A DNA stretch of 64,000 nt, taken from NCBI GenBank assembly GCA_964534845.1, contig CAZHPV010000005.1, positions 1 through 64,000 on the forward strand, read 5' to 3'. Below, in pieces: positions 43,816-52,802 of the stretch. The notes under the pieces were generated by a model. The model saw only the letters and a list, made by a program, of their open reading frames with translations. It was not told the origin of the DNA and ran no database searches. The DNA is from CALCKU01 sp964534845. Lineage in GTDB: Bacteria; Pseudomonadota; Alphaproteobacteria; Caulobacterales; Maricaulaceae. The translations under genes were made by a program, and so were the position numbers. Position 1 is the stretch's first letter, and each line of letters begins with the position of its first letter.

Positions 43816-44964
43816 GTGAAAGCCGTTATCAGCTCCACAGGCTTGTGGACACCAACACAATCCATTTCAAACGAAGAACTTGTTGAGAGCTATAATGCTT
43901 ATGCCGATAAGTGGAACAGCGAAAAAGCCAAAGAAATAGAAGCAGGGGAGCTTGTCGCCCTCACCCATTCTGATGCTGGATTTATCGAAAAAGCCTCGGG
44001 TATAAAATCGCGTTATGTGATTTCCAAAGGCCCCATACTGGACCCCGAAATCATGGCCCCGCGTATTCCTGCAAGGCCTGATAGTGAACCCTCTATTCTG
44101 GCTGAAATTTCTGTCAATGCCGCACGCCAAGCCCTAGAAAATGCGGGGCGCAAGGCTGAGGATGTTGACGCCGTGATCGTTGCGTGTTCGAATTTGCAAC
44201 GCGGCTATCCTGCGATTGCCGTTGAGGTACAAGACCTGCTGGGGACTAGCGGTTTTGCCTTTGATATGAATGTGGCATGCTCAAGCGCAACATTTGGCAT
44301 AGAAGCCGCGCGCGGATTAATAATGGGAGGACAAGCCCGTTCCGTACTCGTTGTAAACCCGGAAATCTGTACAGCCCACCTGAATTTCAAAGACCGTGAC
44401 GCGCATTTTATTTTCGGCGATGTTGCAACGGCCACCCTGCTTGAGCGCGACGATATTGCACCGGCTGAGCATTGGGAAGTTATCGGCGCCAAGCTTGTCA
44501 CACAATTTTCAAACAATATCCGCAATAATTTCGGCTTCCTTAATCACTGCGCCCCGGAAGATGACGGCATGGGAGGCGCGCGCGGCCAAAAAGGCCTTAC
44601 AGATAAATTATTCATGCAAAATGGGCGCAGCGTTTTCAAAGAAGTCGTCCCGCTGGTGGCGGATCTAATTAATACGGAATGCGCCAATCACAATATCGAC
44701 CCACACGCCTTAAAACGCATGTGGTTGCATCAGGCCAATCTCAACATGAATGTGCTTATCGCCAAAAAGGTCTTGGGCAAGGATCTCGATATTTCGCAAG
44801 CTCCAGTCGTGCTTGATGAATATGCCAATACCAGCTCGGCCGGCTCCATCATTGCTTTTCACAAATATTCCGACGATTTCGAAAAGGGCGAGACCGGCCT
44901 GATCTGCTCCTTCGGGGCTGGCTATAGTGCGGGGGCTATATTTGTGCGCAGGGTTACCGGTTAA
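43816..44964 (+). CDS. Beta-ketoacyl-ACP synthase III-like protein
   Basis: 382 residues of the thiolase superfamily. Cys-His-Asn triad visible: Cys155 in MNVACSSATFG, His in MWLHQANLNMN and Asn in EYANTSSAGS. The region DVDAVIVACSNLQRG is typical of the FabH paralogs (FabH2/FabF-like) found apart from the fatty acid operon. It likely primes a branched or special lipid. GTG start with AAGGA nine bases upstream. No other fatty acid gene is nearby. Confidence 0.84.
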   Translation: MKAVISSTGLWTPTQSISNEELVESYNAYADKWNSEKAKEIEAGELVALTHSDAGFIEKASGIKSRYVISKGPILDPEIMAPRIPARPDSEPSILAEISVNAARQALENAGRKAEDVDAVIVACSNLQRGYPAIAVEVQDLLGTSGFAFDMNVACSSATFGIEAARGLIMGGQARSVLVVNPEICTAHLNFKDRDAHFIFGDVATATLLERDDIAPAEHWEVIGAKLVTQFSNNIRNNFGFLNHCAPEDDGMGGARGQKGLTDKLFMQNGRSVFKEVVPLVADLINTECANHNIDPHALKRMWLHQANLNMNVLIAKKVLGKDLDISQAPVVLDEYANTSSAGSIIAFHKYSDDFEKGETGLICSFGAGYSAGAIFVRRVTG

Positions 44965-45546
44965 TTGGCGCCCCCCCCTCGTGCTTGGCAACGTATGTTA
45001 TCGGGTCGCCGTCTCGACCTGCTCGACCCCTCGCCTTTTGATGTGGAAATTGAAGACATCGCCAGAGGCCTAGCGCGTGTGGCGCGCTGGAACGGTCAGA
45101 CCGCTGGCGATCATGCCTTTAGCGTGGCCGAGCATAGCGTGATTGTCGAGAGTTTGTTTTCACAGCTTTATCCAAAATCCAGCGCGGCCCAGAAACTGAC
45201 ATGCCTGCTCCATGACGCAGCAGAATATGTCATTGGCGATATGATAAGCCCGTTTAAAACCGCACTCGGCCTAGATTATAAAGCCTTTGAGGCGCGCCTC
45301 GAAGAAGCGATACATTTACGATTTGGACTACCGCCAACAATCCCGCCAGCGTTGAAAAAACGGATAAAAAAATGCGATACCTATTGCGCTTGGTTTGAGG
45401 CCACACAAATTGCGGGCTTTAACGTCAAAGAGGCCAATAAGTTTTTCATTCGCCCCGCAGCGGGATTACACGTCACACTTAAACCCAATCCAGTTGCTAA
45501 GGCCGAGCAGTTATTTTTAGACCGGTTCAAGGACCTTACTGAATAA
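44965..45546 (+). CDS. HD-domain hydrolase (YfbR-like)
   Basis: 193 residues with HD-type metal sites: TAGDHAFSVAEHSVIVES with its two His, then LLHDAAEYVIGDM for the HD pair, and a later IKKCDTYCAWFEA. YfbR-like enzymes remove phosphate from deoxynucleotides, possibly the role here. The start is TTG, just after the previous stop; a later ATG at 44995 would lose the RAWQRMLSGRRLDLL start that relatives keep. Codons 3-5 hold a run of eight C. Confidence 0.78.
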   Translation: MAPPPRAWQRMLSGRRLDLLDPSPFDVEIEDIARGLARVARWNGQTAGDHAFSVAEHSVIVESLFSQLYPKSSAAQKLTCLLHDAAEYVIGDMISPFKTALGLDYKAFEARLEEAIHLRFGLPPTIPPALKKRIKKCDTYCAWFEATQIAGFNVKEANKFFIRPAAGLHVTLKPNPVAKAEQLFLDRFKDLTE

Positions 45547-45630
45547 ATTAAGTCTTTGCGCTGGTACGCGCCGCGTACAGACACTATATAGAGTTTGAAA
45601 TTATTAAGGGCGTTGTAAACGGAGACTTTC

Positions 45631-46791
45631 ATGGGCAAAGAGCTTATCAATTGGGAAAATGGGCGTTGGATCGGGCAAACCCTAGAGGTTGAAAACGGTG
45701 TCTGCGCGGTCCCTAATGTGCCCGCCAAAGAACTTGATTACACAGACGCAGTGCGCGCGGCGACCGATCATCTTTACGCGCAGGTCGCAGACTTTATTCC
45801 GCCTTTTGAATGGCCCGCCTATGCCCCGCTTGTCCATGCGATTAACACGCTCAAAAAAGAGAAAAACGCGGTCATCCTCGCCCATAATTATATGACCCCA
45901 GATATCTTCGGACTGGTCGGGGATTATGTAGGCGATAGTTTGGGACTGGCGATTGAGGCCACCAAAACAGACGCCGATATGATTATCCAAGGCGGCGTGC
46001 ATTTCATGGCTGAGACATCAAAGATACTATGCCCGGACAAACGCGTCTTTATCCCGTCCATGCGCGCGGGTTGCTCACTGGCCTCTTCCATTACGGGCGA
46101 AGACATAAAGCTGATTAAGCAGCGCTATCCCGGCATTCCTGTTGTGACCTATGTCAACACCTCTGCGGATGTGAAAGCCGAAAGCGATATATGCTGCACC
46201 TCCTCAAATGCGGTGGCGATTGTCGAGCATATTTGCGCCGAATGGGGCGTGGATAAAGTCATCATGTTGCCCGATGAATTCCTTGCCAAAAATGTTGCCA
46301 AACAAACAAAAATAGATGTGATTGCTTGGCACGGGCGCTGCGAAGTCCATGCGCGTTTCTCTGCCCAAGATATTAAGGATATGCGCGAAGCCCACCCCGG
46401 CGTTGTTGTTCTGGCCCATCCCGAATGCCCGCCCGAAGTCGTCGCCGAGTCTGATTTTACCGGCTCGACAAAGGCCATGTCGGACTATGTCTCAGATAAT
46501 AAACCGGAAAATGTCATCTTGCTGACCGAGTGTTCCATGTCCGATAATGTCGCGATGGAAAACCCGGCAACAGACTTTGTGCGCCCCTGTAATCTTTGCC
46601 CGCATATGAAACGCATCACGCTTGAAAACATCTATGAATGCCTGCGCGACGAGACCAATGAAGTGCTGGTTGACGAAGCGACACGCCTTCGCGCCCATAA
46701 AGCCGTCATGGATATGATAAACGTCAAATTCGACGCCGCAAAAGGGCATTTCAATCCGAACCTACCTGAGGTTGATGTGAAGGTGATTTAA
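45631..46791 (+). CDS. nadA: Quinolinate synthase
   Basis: 386 residues; condenses iminoaspartate with dihydroxyacetone phosphate to quinolinate, using a 4Fe-4S cluster. Cluster-type cysteines are seen in SMRAGCSLASSITG, SDICCTSSNAVAIVEH and PCNLCPHMKRITLENI. Other motifs: AVILAHNYMTPDIFGLVGDY. GGAG before the ATG. The partner nadB follows after 239 bases. Confidence 0.94.
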   Translation: MGKELINWENGRWIGQTLEVENGVCAVPNVPAKELDYTDAVRAATDHLYAQVADFIPPFEWPAYAPLVHAINTLKKEKNAVILAHNYMTPDIFGLVGDYVGDSLGLAIEATKTDADMIIQGGVHFMAETSKILCPDKRVFIPSMRAGCSLASSITGEDIKLIKQRYPGIPVVTYVNTSADVKAESDICCTSSNAVAIVEHICAEWGVDKVIMLPDEFLAKNVAKQTKIDVIAWHGRCEVHARFSAQDIKDMREAHPGVVVLAHPECPPEVVAESDFTGSTKAMSDYVSDNKPENVILLTECSMSDNVAMENPATDFVRPCNLCPHMKRITLENIYECLRDETNEVLVDEATRLRAHKAVMDMINVKFDAAKGHFNPNLPEVDVKVI

Positions 46792-46925
46792 GGTTTTACG
46801 AAATTCTATCGATATGTAATTCCGCTTAATACTCGCCTTCGTAACTTGTAGGTCTCACCCTTCAAAAAACCCTAAAACAAGGGCGGGTTTGGTTTGCAAA
46901 TCATGAACGACCACCGTAAAATAAT

Positions 46926-46957
46926 TGTAGTTCAAAAATGCTACTCGTTTAACTACA
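46926..46957. promoter_or_regulatory. Inverted repeat in the nadA-nadB gap
   Basis: TGTAGTT (46926-46932) and AACTACA (46951-46957) are exact complements 18 bases apart, about 75 bases before nadB. The whole gap is AT-rich. A candidate operator for nadB; the binding protein is unknown. Confidence 0.35.
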
Positions 46958-47030
46958 TTCAATAAATATAGATTTACGTAACATCTTTGAGCGCGTAATA
47001 GACAATAGTGCAAAAAACTTACACGTTATA

Positions 47031-48557
47031 ATGCCTCAGGGATCACTTGAAAAAAAACGCCTCCCCGCGGGAGCCGTCCTGATTGTCGGGGCGGGTCTGG
47101 CCGGTCTGTATACGGCATTGAAACTGGCGCCTAGGCCTGTTTTTATCCTGACGTCACGCCGATCTAAAACCGGTTCTGCGAGTGCTTGGGCGCAAGGCGG
47201 GATTGCCGCAGCTTTATCTGCTGATGATACGGCAGAGTCCCATGCCAAAGATACCATCGCGGCGGGGGACGGATTAGTTGATCCCGAGATTGCTCGTATT
47301 CTTGCCACAGAAGGGCCAGACCGCGTTCGTGATTTAGACGCGCTTGGCGTGCCGTTTGACCGCCGAGACAATGGCGAACTTTACCTCTCATTAGAGGCCG
47401 CCCATTCCATGCCGCGTGTGGCCCGGGTCAAAGGCGACACAGCCGGCGCTGAAATCATCAAAGTCATGGTCAAACGCGCCCAAGAGGCAGAGCATGTCAC
47501 GGGCCTGATTGGATGGCGCGCGGAAAGCCTGTTGACCGATGGTCATGGCGGCGTTGCTGGGGCACTCGCCCGAAATGATGAAGGCGCGCTGCTGGGTATT
47601 GAAGCCGATATAACCGTCATGGCGACCGGCGGCATAGGCGGCCTGTTTGCGGTAACGACCAATCCGCGCACGGCACGCGGCGACGCGCTCGGCATGGCCG
47701 CTGTGGTGGGCGCAAAAATGCGCGATATGGAATTTGTGCAATTCCATCCTACTGCAATAAATATAGGCCGCGATCCGGCCCCGCTTGCAACGGAAGCCTT
47801 GCGCGGAGACGGGGCCATTTTGGTTAATCCGGCGGGCAAACGCTTTATGCCACATTACCATAAAGACGGAGAGCTGGCCCCGCGCGATGATGTCGCCCGC
47901 GCAATATTTGCGGAACTCCAAGCCGGACGCCAACCCTTCCTGGATTGCCGAGAGGCGGTGGGGGCACATTTTGACACGCAATTTCCAACCGTATTTGAAA
48001 GCTGTATGAGCGCGGGTATTGATCCGCGTCGCCAGCCCATTCCGGTTGCGCCTGCCGTGCATTATCATATGGGCGGGCTGGCAACAGACGCATGGGGACA
48101 AACCTCCCTGCCCGGGCTTTACGCAGTCGGAGAATGTTCCGCGACAGGTCTGCACGGAGCCAATCGTCTGGCCAGTAATTCCTTGCTTGAGGCGACCGTA
48201 TTTGGCGGGCGGGCGGCGCAGCATATTCTGGATACCCAAAATGTACCGCGCAAAACCGATTCTATTCGCGAGCAACCCTGGCTTTCAATGAACCCCGACG
48301 TGACGCAAAAGCTCCGCAATGCCATGACGGCGCAATGCGGCGTACGGCGAAATACAAAAGGCTTAAACCAGCTTATTGGGCTTATTGAGGGCCTCATTGA
48401 TGAGGTAGGACGCGCCAATCCATTAATTGCGGCTCGCATGATTGCCAGCGCCGCTCTTGCGCGCGAGGAAAGTCGCGGTGGACATTTCAGAGAAGATTTC
48501 CCCAAACAGTCCCGTAAGGCACGTTCCTCTTACCTAACCTATGATATGCTGGATTAA
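47031..48557 (+). CDS. nadB: L-aspartate oxidase
   Basis: 508 residues, FAD flavoprotein that oxidises L-aspartate to iminoaspartate, the substrate of NadA. Motifs: VLIVGAGLAGLYTALKLA at the N-terminus, ASAWAQGGIAAALSADDT, FVQFHPTA, and GLHGANRLASNSLLEATVFG near the end of the FAD domain. The order nadA-nadB without nadC. It converges on mmsB three bases past its stop. Confidence 0.94.
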   Translation: MPQGSLEKKRLPAGAVLIVGAGLAGLYTALKLAPRPVFILTSRRSKTGSASAWAQGGIAAALSADDTAESHAKDTIAAGDGLVDPEIARILATEGPDRVRDLDALGVPFDRRDNGELYLSLEAAHSMPRVARVKGDTAGAEIIKVMVKRAQEAEHVTGLIGWRAESLLTDGHGGVAGALARNDEGALLGIEADITVMATGGIGGLFAVTTNPRTARGDALGMAAVVGAKMRDMEFVQFHPTAINIGRDPAPLATEALRGDGAILVNPAGKRFMPHYHKDGELAPRDDVARAIFAELQAGRQPFLDCREAVGAHFDTQFPTVFESCMSAGIDPRRQPIPVAPAVHYHMGGLATDAWGQTSLPGLYAVGECSATGLHGANRLASNSLLEATVFGGRAAQHILDTQNVPRKTDSIREQPWLSMNPDVTQKLRNAMTAQCGVRRNTKGLNQLIGLIEGLIDEVGRANPLIAARMIASAALAREESRGGHFREDFPKQSRKARSSYLTYDMLD

Positions 48558-48560
48558 TCC

Positions 48561-49451
48561 CTAGAGACTACCATTCACCAGTTTCATAATGCCGGAAAAA
48601 TCCAGCCCGTCCTTGCCAGCCGCTTCCATCAACGAATAGAGAGCTTCTGATTGCGTCCCCAAAGGCGTAGCCGCGCGCGCAGATGTGGCCGCGTCTTGGG
48701 CGAGCCGTAAATCCTTTAGCATCATGGCGGCTGAAAATCCGGGCTGATAGTCCCGATTAGACGGCGCACTTTCTACAGGTCCGGGTGCAGGACAATAGCT
48801 TGTCATAGACCAGTTCTGACCGCTGGCAGTCGAGGAAATGTCGTAAAATGTCTGCGCGTCAAGGCCGAGCTTTTCAGCCAGATTAAACGCCTCACATGTG
48901 CCGATCATATGAATACCAAGCAACATATTATTACAAATCTTAGCCACTTGGCCGTTCCCTGCATCGCCTGCATGGAACACATTTTTACCCATTATATCCA
49001 GATAAGGTTTGGCGCGGTTATAGGCTGCCGCCTTGCCCCCGCACATAAAGGTAAGCGTACCCGCGGCCGCCCCGCCAACCCCGCCGGAAACAGGCGCATC
49101 TATCATCTCAAAACCTTTATGCTCCGCACTGGCAATCACCTCGCGGGCAGAAGCCACATCAATGGTAGAACAGTCAATCATCAGCGTGCCTTTTTTGGTA
49201 TAGTTGAACACACCGTCCTCGCCGCCGTAGACCAGTTTGACATGCGCGCCAGCCGGCAACATGGTCACCACGACATCAGCTGTTTCCACGGCGTCTTTAG
49301 CGTTTTTGGCCGCAATACATCCGGCTTTTTCGGCGCGGGCGACAGCCTCTTTGGAAATATCGAGAGCCCGTACCTCATGGCCAGCCTTTGCTAAATTGGT
49401 CGCCATGCCAATACCCATATTACCAAGGCCTATAAATGCAATCTGCGTCAC
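48561..49451 (-). CDS. mmsB: 3-hydroxyisobutyrate dehydrogenase
   Basis: 296 residues; oxidises 3-hydroxyisobutyrate to methylmalonate semialdehyde with NAD in valine breakdown. N-terminal Rossmann IAFIGLGNMGIGMATNLAKAG, then the substrate motif DAPVSGGVGGAAAGTL, and the catalytic Lys region GNGQVAKICNNMLLGIHM. GTG start; its first codon overlaps the upstream stop (GTGA). Last gene of the valine operon. Confidence 0.92.
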   Translation of the reverse strand: MTQIAFIGLGNMGIGMATNLAKAGHEVRALDISKEAVARAEKAGCIAAKNAKDAVETADVVVTMLPAGAHVKLVYGGEDGVFNYTKKGTLMIDCSTIDVASAREVIASAEHKGFEMIDAPVSGGVGGAAAGTLTFMCGGKAAAYNRAKPYLDIMGKNVFHAGDAGNGQVAKICNNMLLGIHMIGTCEAFNLAEKLGLDAQTFYDISSTASGQNWSMTSYCPAPGPVESAPSNRDYQPGFSAAMMLKDLRLAQDAATSARAATPLGTQSEALYSLMEAAGKDGLDFSGIMKLVNGSL

Positions 49452-50494
49452 GATAAAAACTCCTGCGGTGGGGTGGCGGTTTTTCTAAATACGCGTTTGA
49501 CTTGGCTGTCTGTCACATGGGCGACATCCTTATGCGACCATTTCGGATTACGGTCCTTGTCAATGAGTTGTGCGCGTATGCCTTCGTAAAAATCCTGCGT
49601 GCGTAAAAAGCCAAGCGAAATATCCAGCTCCGCCGTCATCGCTTCTTTGAAATTCAGCTTAGCCCCACGTCTAATCGCTTCAAATGTAACGGCCATTGCG
49701 AGCGGGCTTTTACGGCGGATATTTCCGGCCTGCTTTGTCGCCCATTCACTGCCGTCCTTATCCAGCGCCCGTAAAATCGCCGGAACCGTGGCGGCCCCGA
49801 AAGCCTCAACAGCTGCGGGAATAGGATCAGCCATGGGCGGGGGTTTGACAAAATCCATCATGACATTGGCGACCGCCGCATCAGACCCGTCCAGCTTGGC
49901 TTTGCCTAAGGCTTTGATAAGCGCGCCGTGCTCCCCGCTTGGAACATACGCATTTGCGACACCCACCATGCACGTCTGTCCCGCGTCAAGGCGGGCACCG
50001 GTCAAGCCAAGCCACTGGCCGATATCCATGCCTAATCTTGGTAGAAAATAGGTCCCGCCTACGTCAGGGAAATACCCAATCCCCGTTTCCGGCATGGCAA
50101 AAACTGTATCATCACCCGCAACGCGCAAGCGTCCATGCACAGATAACCCTACGCCGCCGCCCATGACAAAACCATCAATCAACGTAATATAGGGTTTGGA
50201 GTAGCGGTGGATCAGCTCATTTAGGGCATATTCAATCCGCCAGAAATTTTCGGCCCGCTTATCGCCAGCCTTGCCGCTATCATGGAGTAAGATAACGTCT
50301 CCGCCAGCGCAAAAAGCGCGTTCTCCCGCCCCGTCAATTATAACCGCGCCGATATTCGGATCGCGTTCCCAAGCCCGTAAGAGCCGCGTAATATCCTTGC
50401 ACATGGCGAGGGTTAACGCATTGAGCGCTTTGGGTCTGTTGAGGGTTATATGGCCGAGATTGCCAATCACCCGGGATTTGATTTCTGTGGTCAT
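49448..50494 (-). CDS. 3-hydroxyisobutyryl-CoA hydrolase (crotonase fold)
   Basis: 348 residues; hydrolyses HIBYL-CoA to 3-hydroxyisobutyrate. The crotonase fold is clear (ITLNRPKALNALTLAM, AFCAGGDVILLHD) and the catalytic text PETGIGYFPDVGGTYFLPRL is that of human HIBCH rather than enoyl-CoA hydratase. I start at ATG 50494; a GTG at 50500 would give a 4-base overlap with the dehydrogenase stop. Its product is the MmsB substrate. Confidence 0.9.
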   Translation of the reverse strand: MTTEIKSRVIGNLGHITLNRPKALNALTLAMCKDITRLLRAWERDPNIGAVIIDGAGERAFCAGGDVILLHDSGKAGDKRAENFWRIEYALNELIHRYSKPYITLIDGFVMGGGVGLSVHGRLRVAGDDTVFAMPETGIGYFPDVGGTYFLPRLGMDIGQWLGLTGARLDAGQTCMVGVANAYVPSGEHGALIKALGKAKLDGSDAAVANVMMDFVKPPPMADPIPAAVEAFGAATVPAILRALDKDGSEWATKQAGNIRRKSPLAMAVTFEAIRRGAKLNFKEAMTAELDISLGFLRTQDFYEGIRAQLIDKDRNPKWSHKDVAHVTDSQVKRVFRKTATPPQEFLS

Positions 50495-50496
50495 AA

Positions 50497-51636
50497 TCAC
50501 TGCCTCAATAAGCTGCGCGAGATAATCACGCGCATGATCTGGTTGGTACCCTCAAGAATTTGGTGCACGCGCAGATCGCGCACGATTTGCTCGATTTCAT
50601 ATTCTGATAAATAACCGTACCCGCCGTGTAGCTGCAATGCATCATTGGCGATCTTGGAGCACATATCAGTCGTAAACCGTTTGGCCATGGCACACATCGC
50701 GCCTGCATTGGGCTGGCCGTTATCGAGCATATTTGCGGCGCGGTAAATCATCAGCCGTGCGGCTTCGAGCTCTGTTGCCATGTCGGCAAGCATGAATTGC
50801 GTGTTCTGAAAATCTGCAATGGCCTTGCCAAATTGCGTGCGCTCTTTGGTATAAGCTAAAGATGCCTCTAAGGCTTTAGTCGCCCCGCCCAGCGAACACG
50901 CGCCGATATTAATACGTCCGCCGTCAAGACCGCTCATGGCAAATTTAAAGCCGTCTCCTTCCGCCCCGACACGGTTCTCGGCTGGGATACGGCAATCTTC
51001 CATAATCACTTGCGCGGTCGGTTGGGCGTTCCAACCCATTTTCTTTTCATTCGTGCCGAAACTCAGTCCGGGTGCGTCTTTCTCAACAACAAAGGTCGAG
51101 ACGCCTTTAGCCCCGTCATCACTTGTCCGCGCCATAACGACATAAATATCCGACCAACCCGCGCCTGAGATAAACGTCTTGGTTCCGTTGAGCACATAAT
51201 CGTCGCCGTCGCGCACCGCCTTCGTCGTGAGCGAAGCGGCATCAGAGCCTGCACCGGGTTCTGTGAGGCAATAGCTGGCGATAAGTTCACCCGCGGTTAA
51301 GCGCGGTACGAATTTTTCGCGCACCACATCATCGCCGTAACGATCAATCATCCATGTCGACATATTATGGATCGTCATCATGGCCGTATGAGACACATCC
51401 CCCGCTGCGAGTTGCTCGAACACCAGCGCACTATCTAGGCGGGACAAAGCCGTACCGCCATGTTCCGCGCCTGTATAAATGCCTAGAAAGCCCAGCTCTG
51501 CGGCCTTAGAAAAAACCTCTCTGTCCAGAACCTTCTCCTCATCCCAGCGCGCGCTATGCGGGGCCAGCTCGCTCGCCGCGAAATTCCGTGCCATATCCTG
51601 GATAAGGGTCTGTTCTTCTGAGAGGGTGAAGTTCAT
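50497..51636 (-). CDS. Acyl-CoA dehydrogenase (isobutyryl-CoA dehydrogenase type)
   Basis: 379 residues; FAD enzyme. Family signatures: YCLTEPGAGSDAASLTTKAV, FISGAGWSDIYVVMART, LHGGYGYLSEYEIEQIVRDL and the catalytic Glu in HQILEGTNQIMR. Context with mmsA, mmsB and the HIBYL-CoA hydrolase points to isobutyryl-CoA as substrate and methacrylyl-CoA as product. No enoyl-CoA hydratase for the next step is seen in the operon. Confidence 0.88.
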   Translation of the reverse strand: MNFTLSEEQTLIQDMARNFAASELAPHSARWDEEKVLDREVFSKAAELGFLGIYTGAEHGGTALSRLDSALVFEQLAAGDVSHTAMMTIHNMSTWMIDRYGDDVVREKFVPRLTAGELIASYCLTEPGAGSDAASLTTKAVRDGDDYVLNGTKTFISGAGWSDIYVVMARTSDDGAKGVSTFVVEKDAPGLSFGTNEKKMGWNAQPTAQVIMEDCRIPAENRVGAEGDGFKFAMSGLDGGRINIGACSLGGATKALEASLAYTKERTQFGKAIADFQNTQFMLADMATELEAARLMIYRAANMLDNGQPNAGAMCAMAKRFTTDMCSKIANDALQLHGGYGYLSEYEIEQIVRDLRVHQILEGTNQIMRVIISRSLLRQ

Positions 51637-51644
51637 AACGAATT

Positions 51645-52277
51645 TTACTTTTTGTATTCTTCAATGGTTAGATATGTGCCGCAATACGCACACCCATCTT
51701 GGACAATAGGTTCTTTTAGAAACCAGTAAGCACCAGCATCAAAATATTCACTTTCAATTTTTTGAATATACTCTGGAATTCTATTAAAATAATTCTCTTC
51801 TTCACCTTTGCAAGGAAATTGAAAATCGAAAAAAGTAAGAGCGATAAGATTTTCTGCATCTTCTTGATCAATATTTTTTTCAATATCATACCAAGCCCCC
51901 CAAACTCTATCGTCTAGTTTTTTTAATAATTTTTCCGGCTTCAGAGTTTTTACATTTATGTAAACACGTTTCACTTCAGCTACATACTTTTTCTTTTTAT
52001 ATTTTAAAAATAAATCAGCTCTGCCAAGCACTTTTTTACGTCTTTGGGAGTTCTGTCTTTTTGCAACCTGATATTCTTGCAGGCAAACCCAATCACCACT
52101 TGGACAACTCCACGCAGCTGCACTTAGATGCGAAACACAACTTAATTCTGTATAACAAGAGATGAGATCATTCTCTGCATTATGATATCTATCGTTCAGC
52201 TTTAACCACTGTACTAAAACTTCTTCGAAGGGAGCTAATGTGCTGCTTTTAGAAACATATGAGTTTTTATATTTCAT
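51645..52277 (-). CDS. AT-rich gene for a PD-(D/E)XK-like putative nuclease
   Basis: 210 residues, mostly charged, with no family I recognise. Its base use is much richer in A and T than its neighbours (many AAA, ATT, TTT codons). Visible: GRADLFLKYKKKKYVAEVKR with Asp88, Glu101 and Lys103 in the spacing of a PD-(D/E)XK metal-dependent nuclease core; Glu35 in HNAENDL could be the fourth acid; and CAYCGTYLTIEEYKK at the C-terminus may form a CxxC metal site. The ATG overlaps the DUF4174 stop (ATGA), so it is translated with that gene. I cannot prove nuclease activity. A horizontal insert fits the base use. Confidence 0.62.
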   Translation of the reverse strand: MKYKNSYVSKSSTLAPFEEVLVQWLKLNDRYHNAENDLISCYTELSCVSHLSAAAWSCPSGDWVCLQEYQVAKRQNSQRRKKVLGRADLFLKYKKKKYVAEVKRVYINVKTLKPEKLLKKLDDRVWGAWYDIEKNIDQEDAENLIALTFFDFQFPCKGEEENYFNRIPEYIQKIESEYFDAGAYWFLKEPIVQDGCAYCGTYLTIEEYKK

Positions 52278-52795
52278 CCTTTATTCTCAAACCGTTGGAA
52301 AACAGGCGCTGTTTTCTCTGTCCCCTGTTGCCACATTTCAAATTGCCGAAACGGCATGGCATCAATGGTCGCAAACAACTCTTGAGACGGGACCGCCCCC
52401 GTCCAACGCCTTTTCTGTGTCCCATCATTTCCGATGAGCACAAATTCGAAATCATTTCCGCAATTGGCCTCTGCCCGCAACGCGCTGCCGGATTGATGCA
52501 AAATACGATTAAACCTCAAATCTGTTTCGGGCGTCACCGTATAGGCGGCGTCTGGGCGCAGTTCGATATAATAGAGATCGCGTTCCGCAAAATTTTCCCA
52601 ATCTGTGGATTTGTAAATTTTAGCAATGTTCTCGTTAATATCGTCCTCTTGTTCCAGCAGGCATAACACCAGCAATCTATGCCGTCCAAGCGGGTCTTCT
52701 AGAGAGAGAGCCTCACCAGCATGAGCGACGCCGCTGCTGAATGCGGCGCAAAACCCTATCAGACTTAGAAAGCGATTTAGAAAGTGATGTTTCAA
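52274..52795 (-). CDS. DUF4174-type exported protein
   Basis: 173 residues from a TTG at 52795, the first start after the mmsA stop (seven bases earlier). Signal peptide with the hydrophobic RFLSLIGFCAAFSSG, cut after AHA. The mature part (LGRHRLLVLCLLEQED, ERDLYYIELRPD, EFVLIGNDGTQKRRWTG and FATIDAMPFRQFEM) matches the DUF4174 thioredoxin-like pattern (a redox-like fold without CxxC). Function unknown. It separates mmsA from the rest of the operon and couples to the nuclease-like gene. Confidence 0.75.
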   Translation of the reverse strand: MKHHFLNRFLSLIGFCAAFSSGVAHAGEALSLEDPLGRHRLLVLCLLEQEDDINENIAKIYKSTDWENFAERDLYYIELRPDAAYTVTPETDLRFNRILHQSGSALRAEANCGNDFEFVLIGNDGTQKRRWTGAVPSQELFATIDAMPFRQFEMWQQGTEKTAPVFQRFENKG

Positions 52796-52802
52796 TTTAG
52801 CG

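Noticed and set aside
47391..48275. 294-residue minus-strand frame across nadB
   Set aside because: Antisense to a clear nadB with normal codon use; no family match and no ribosome-binding site.
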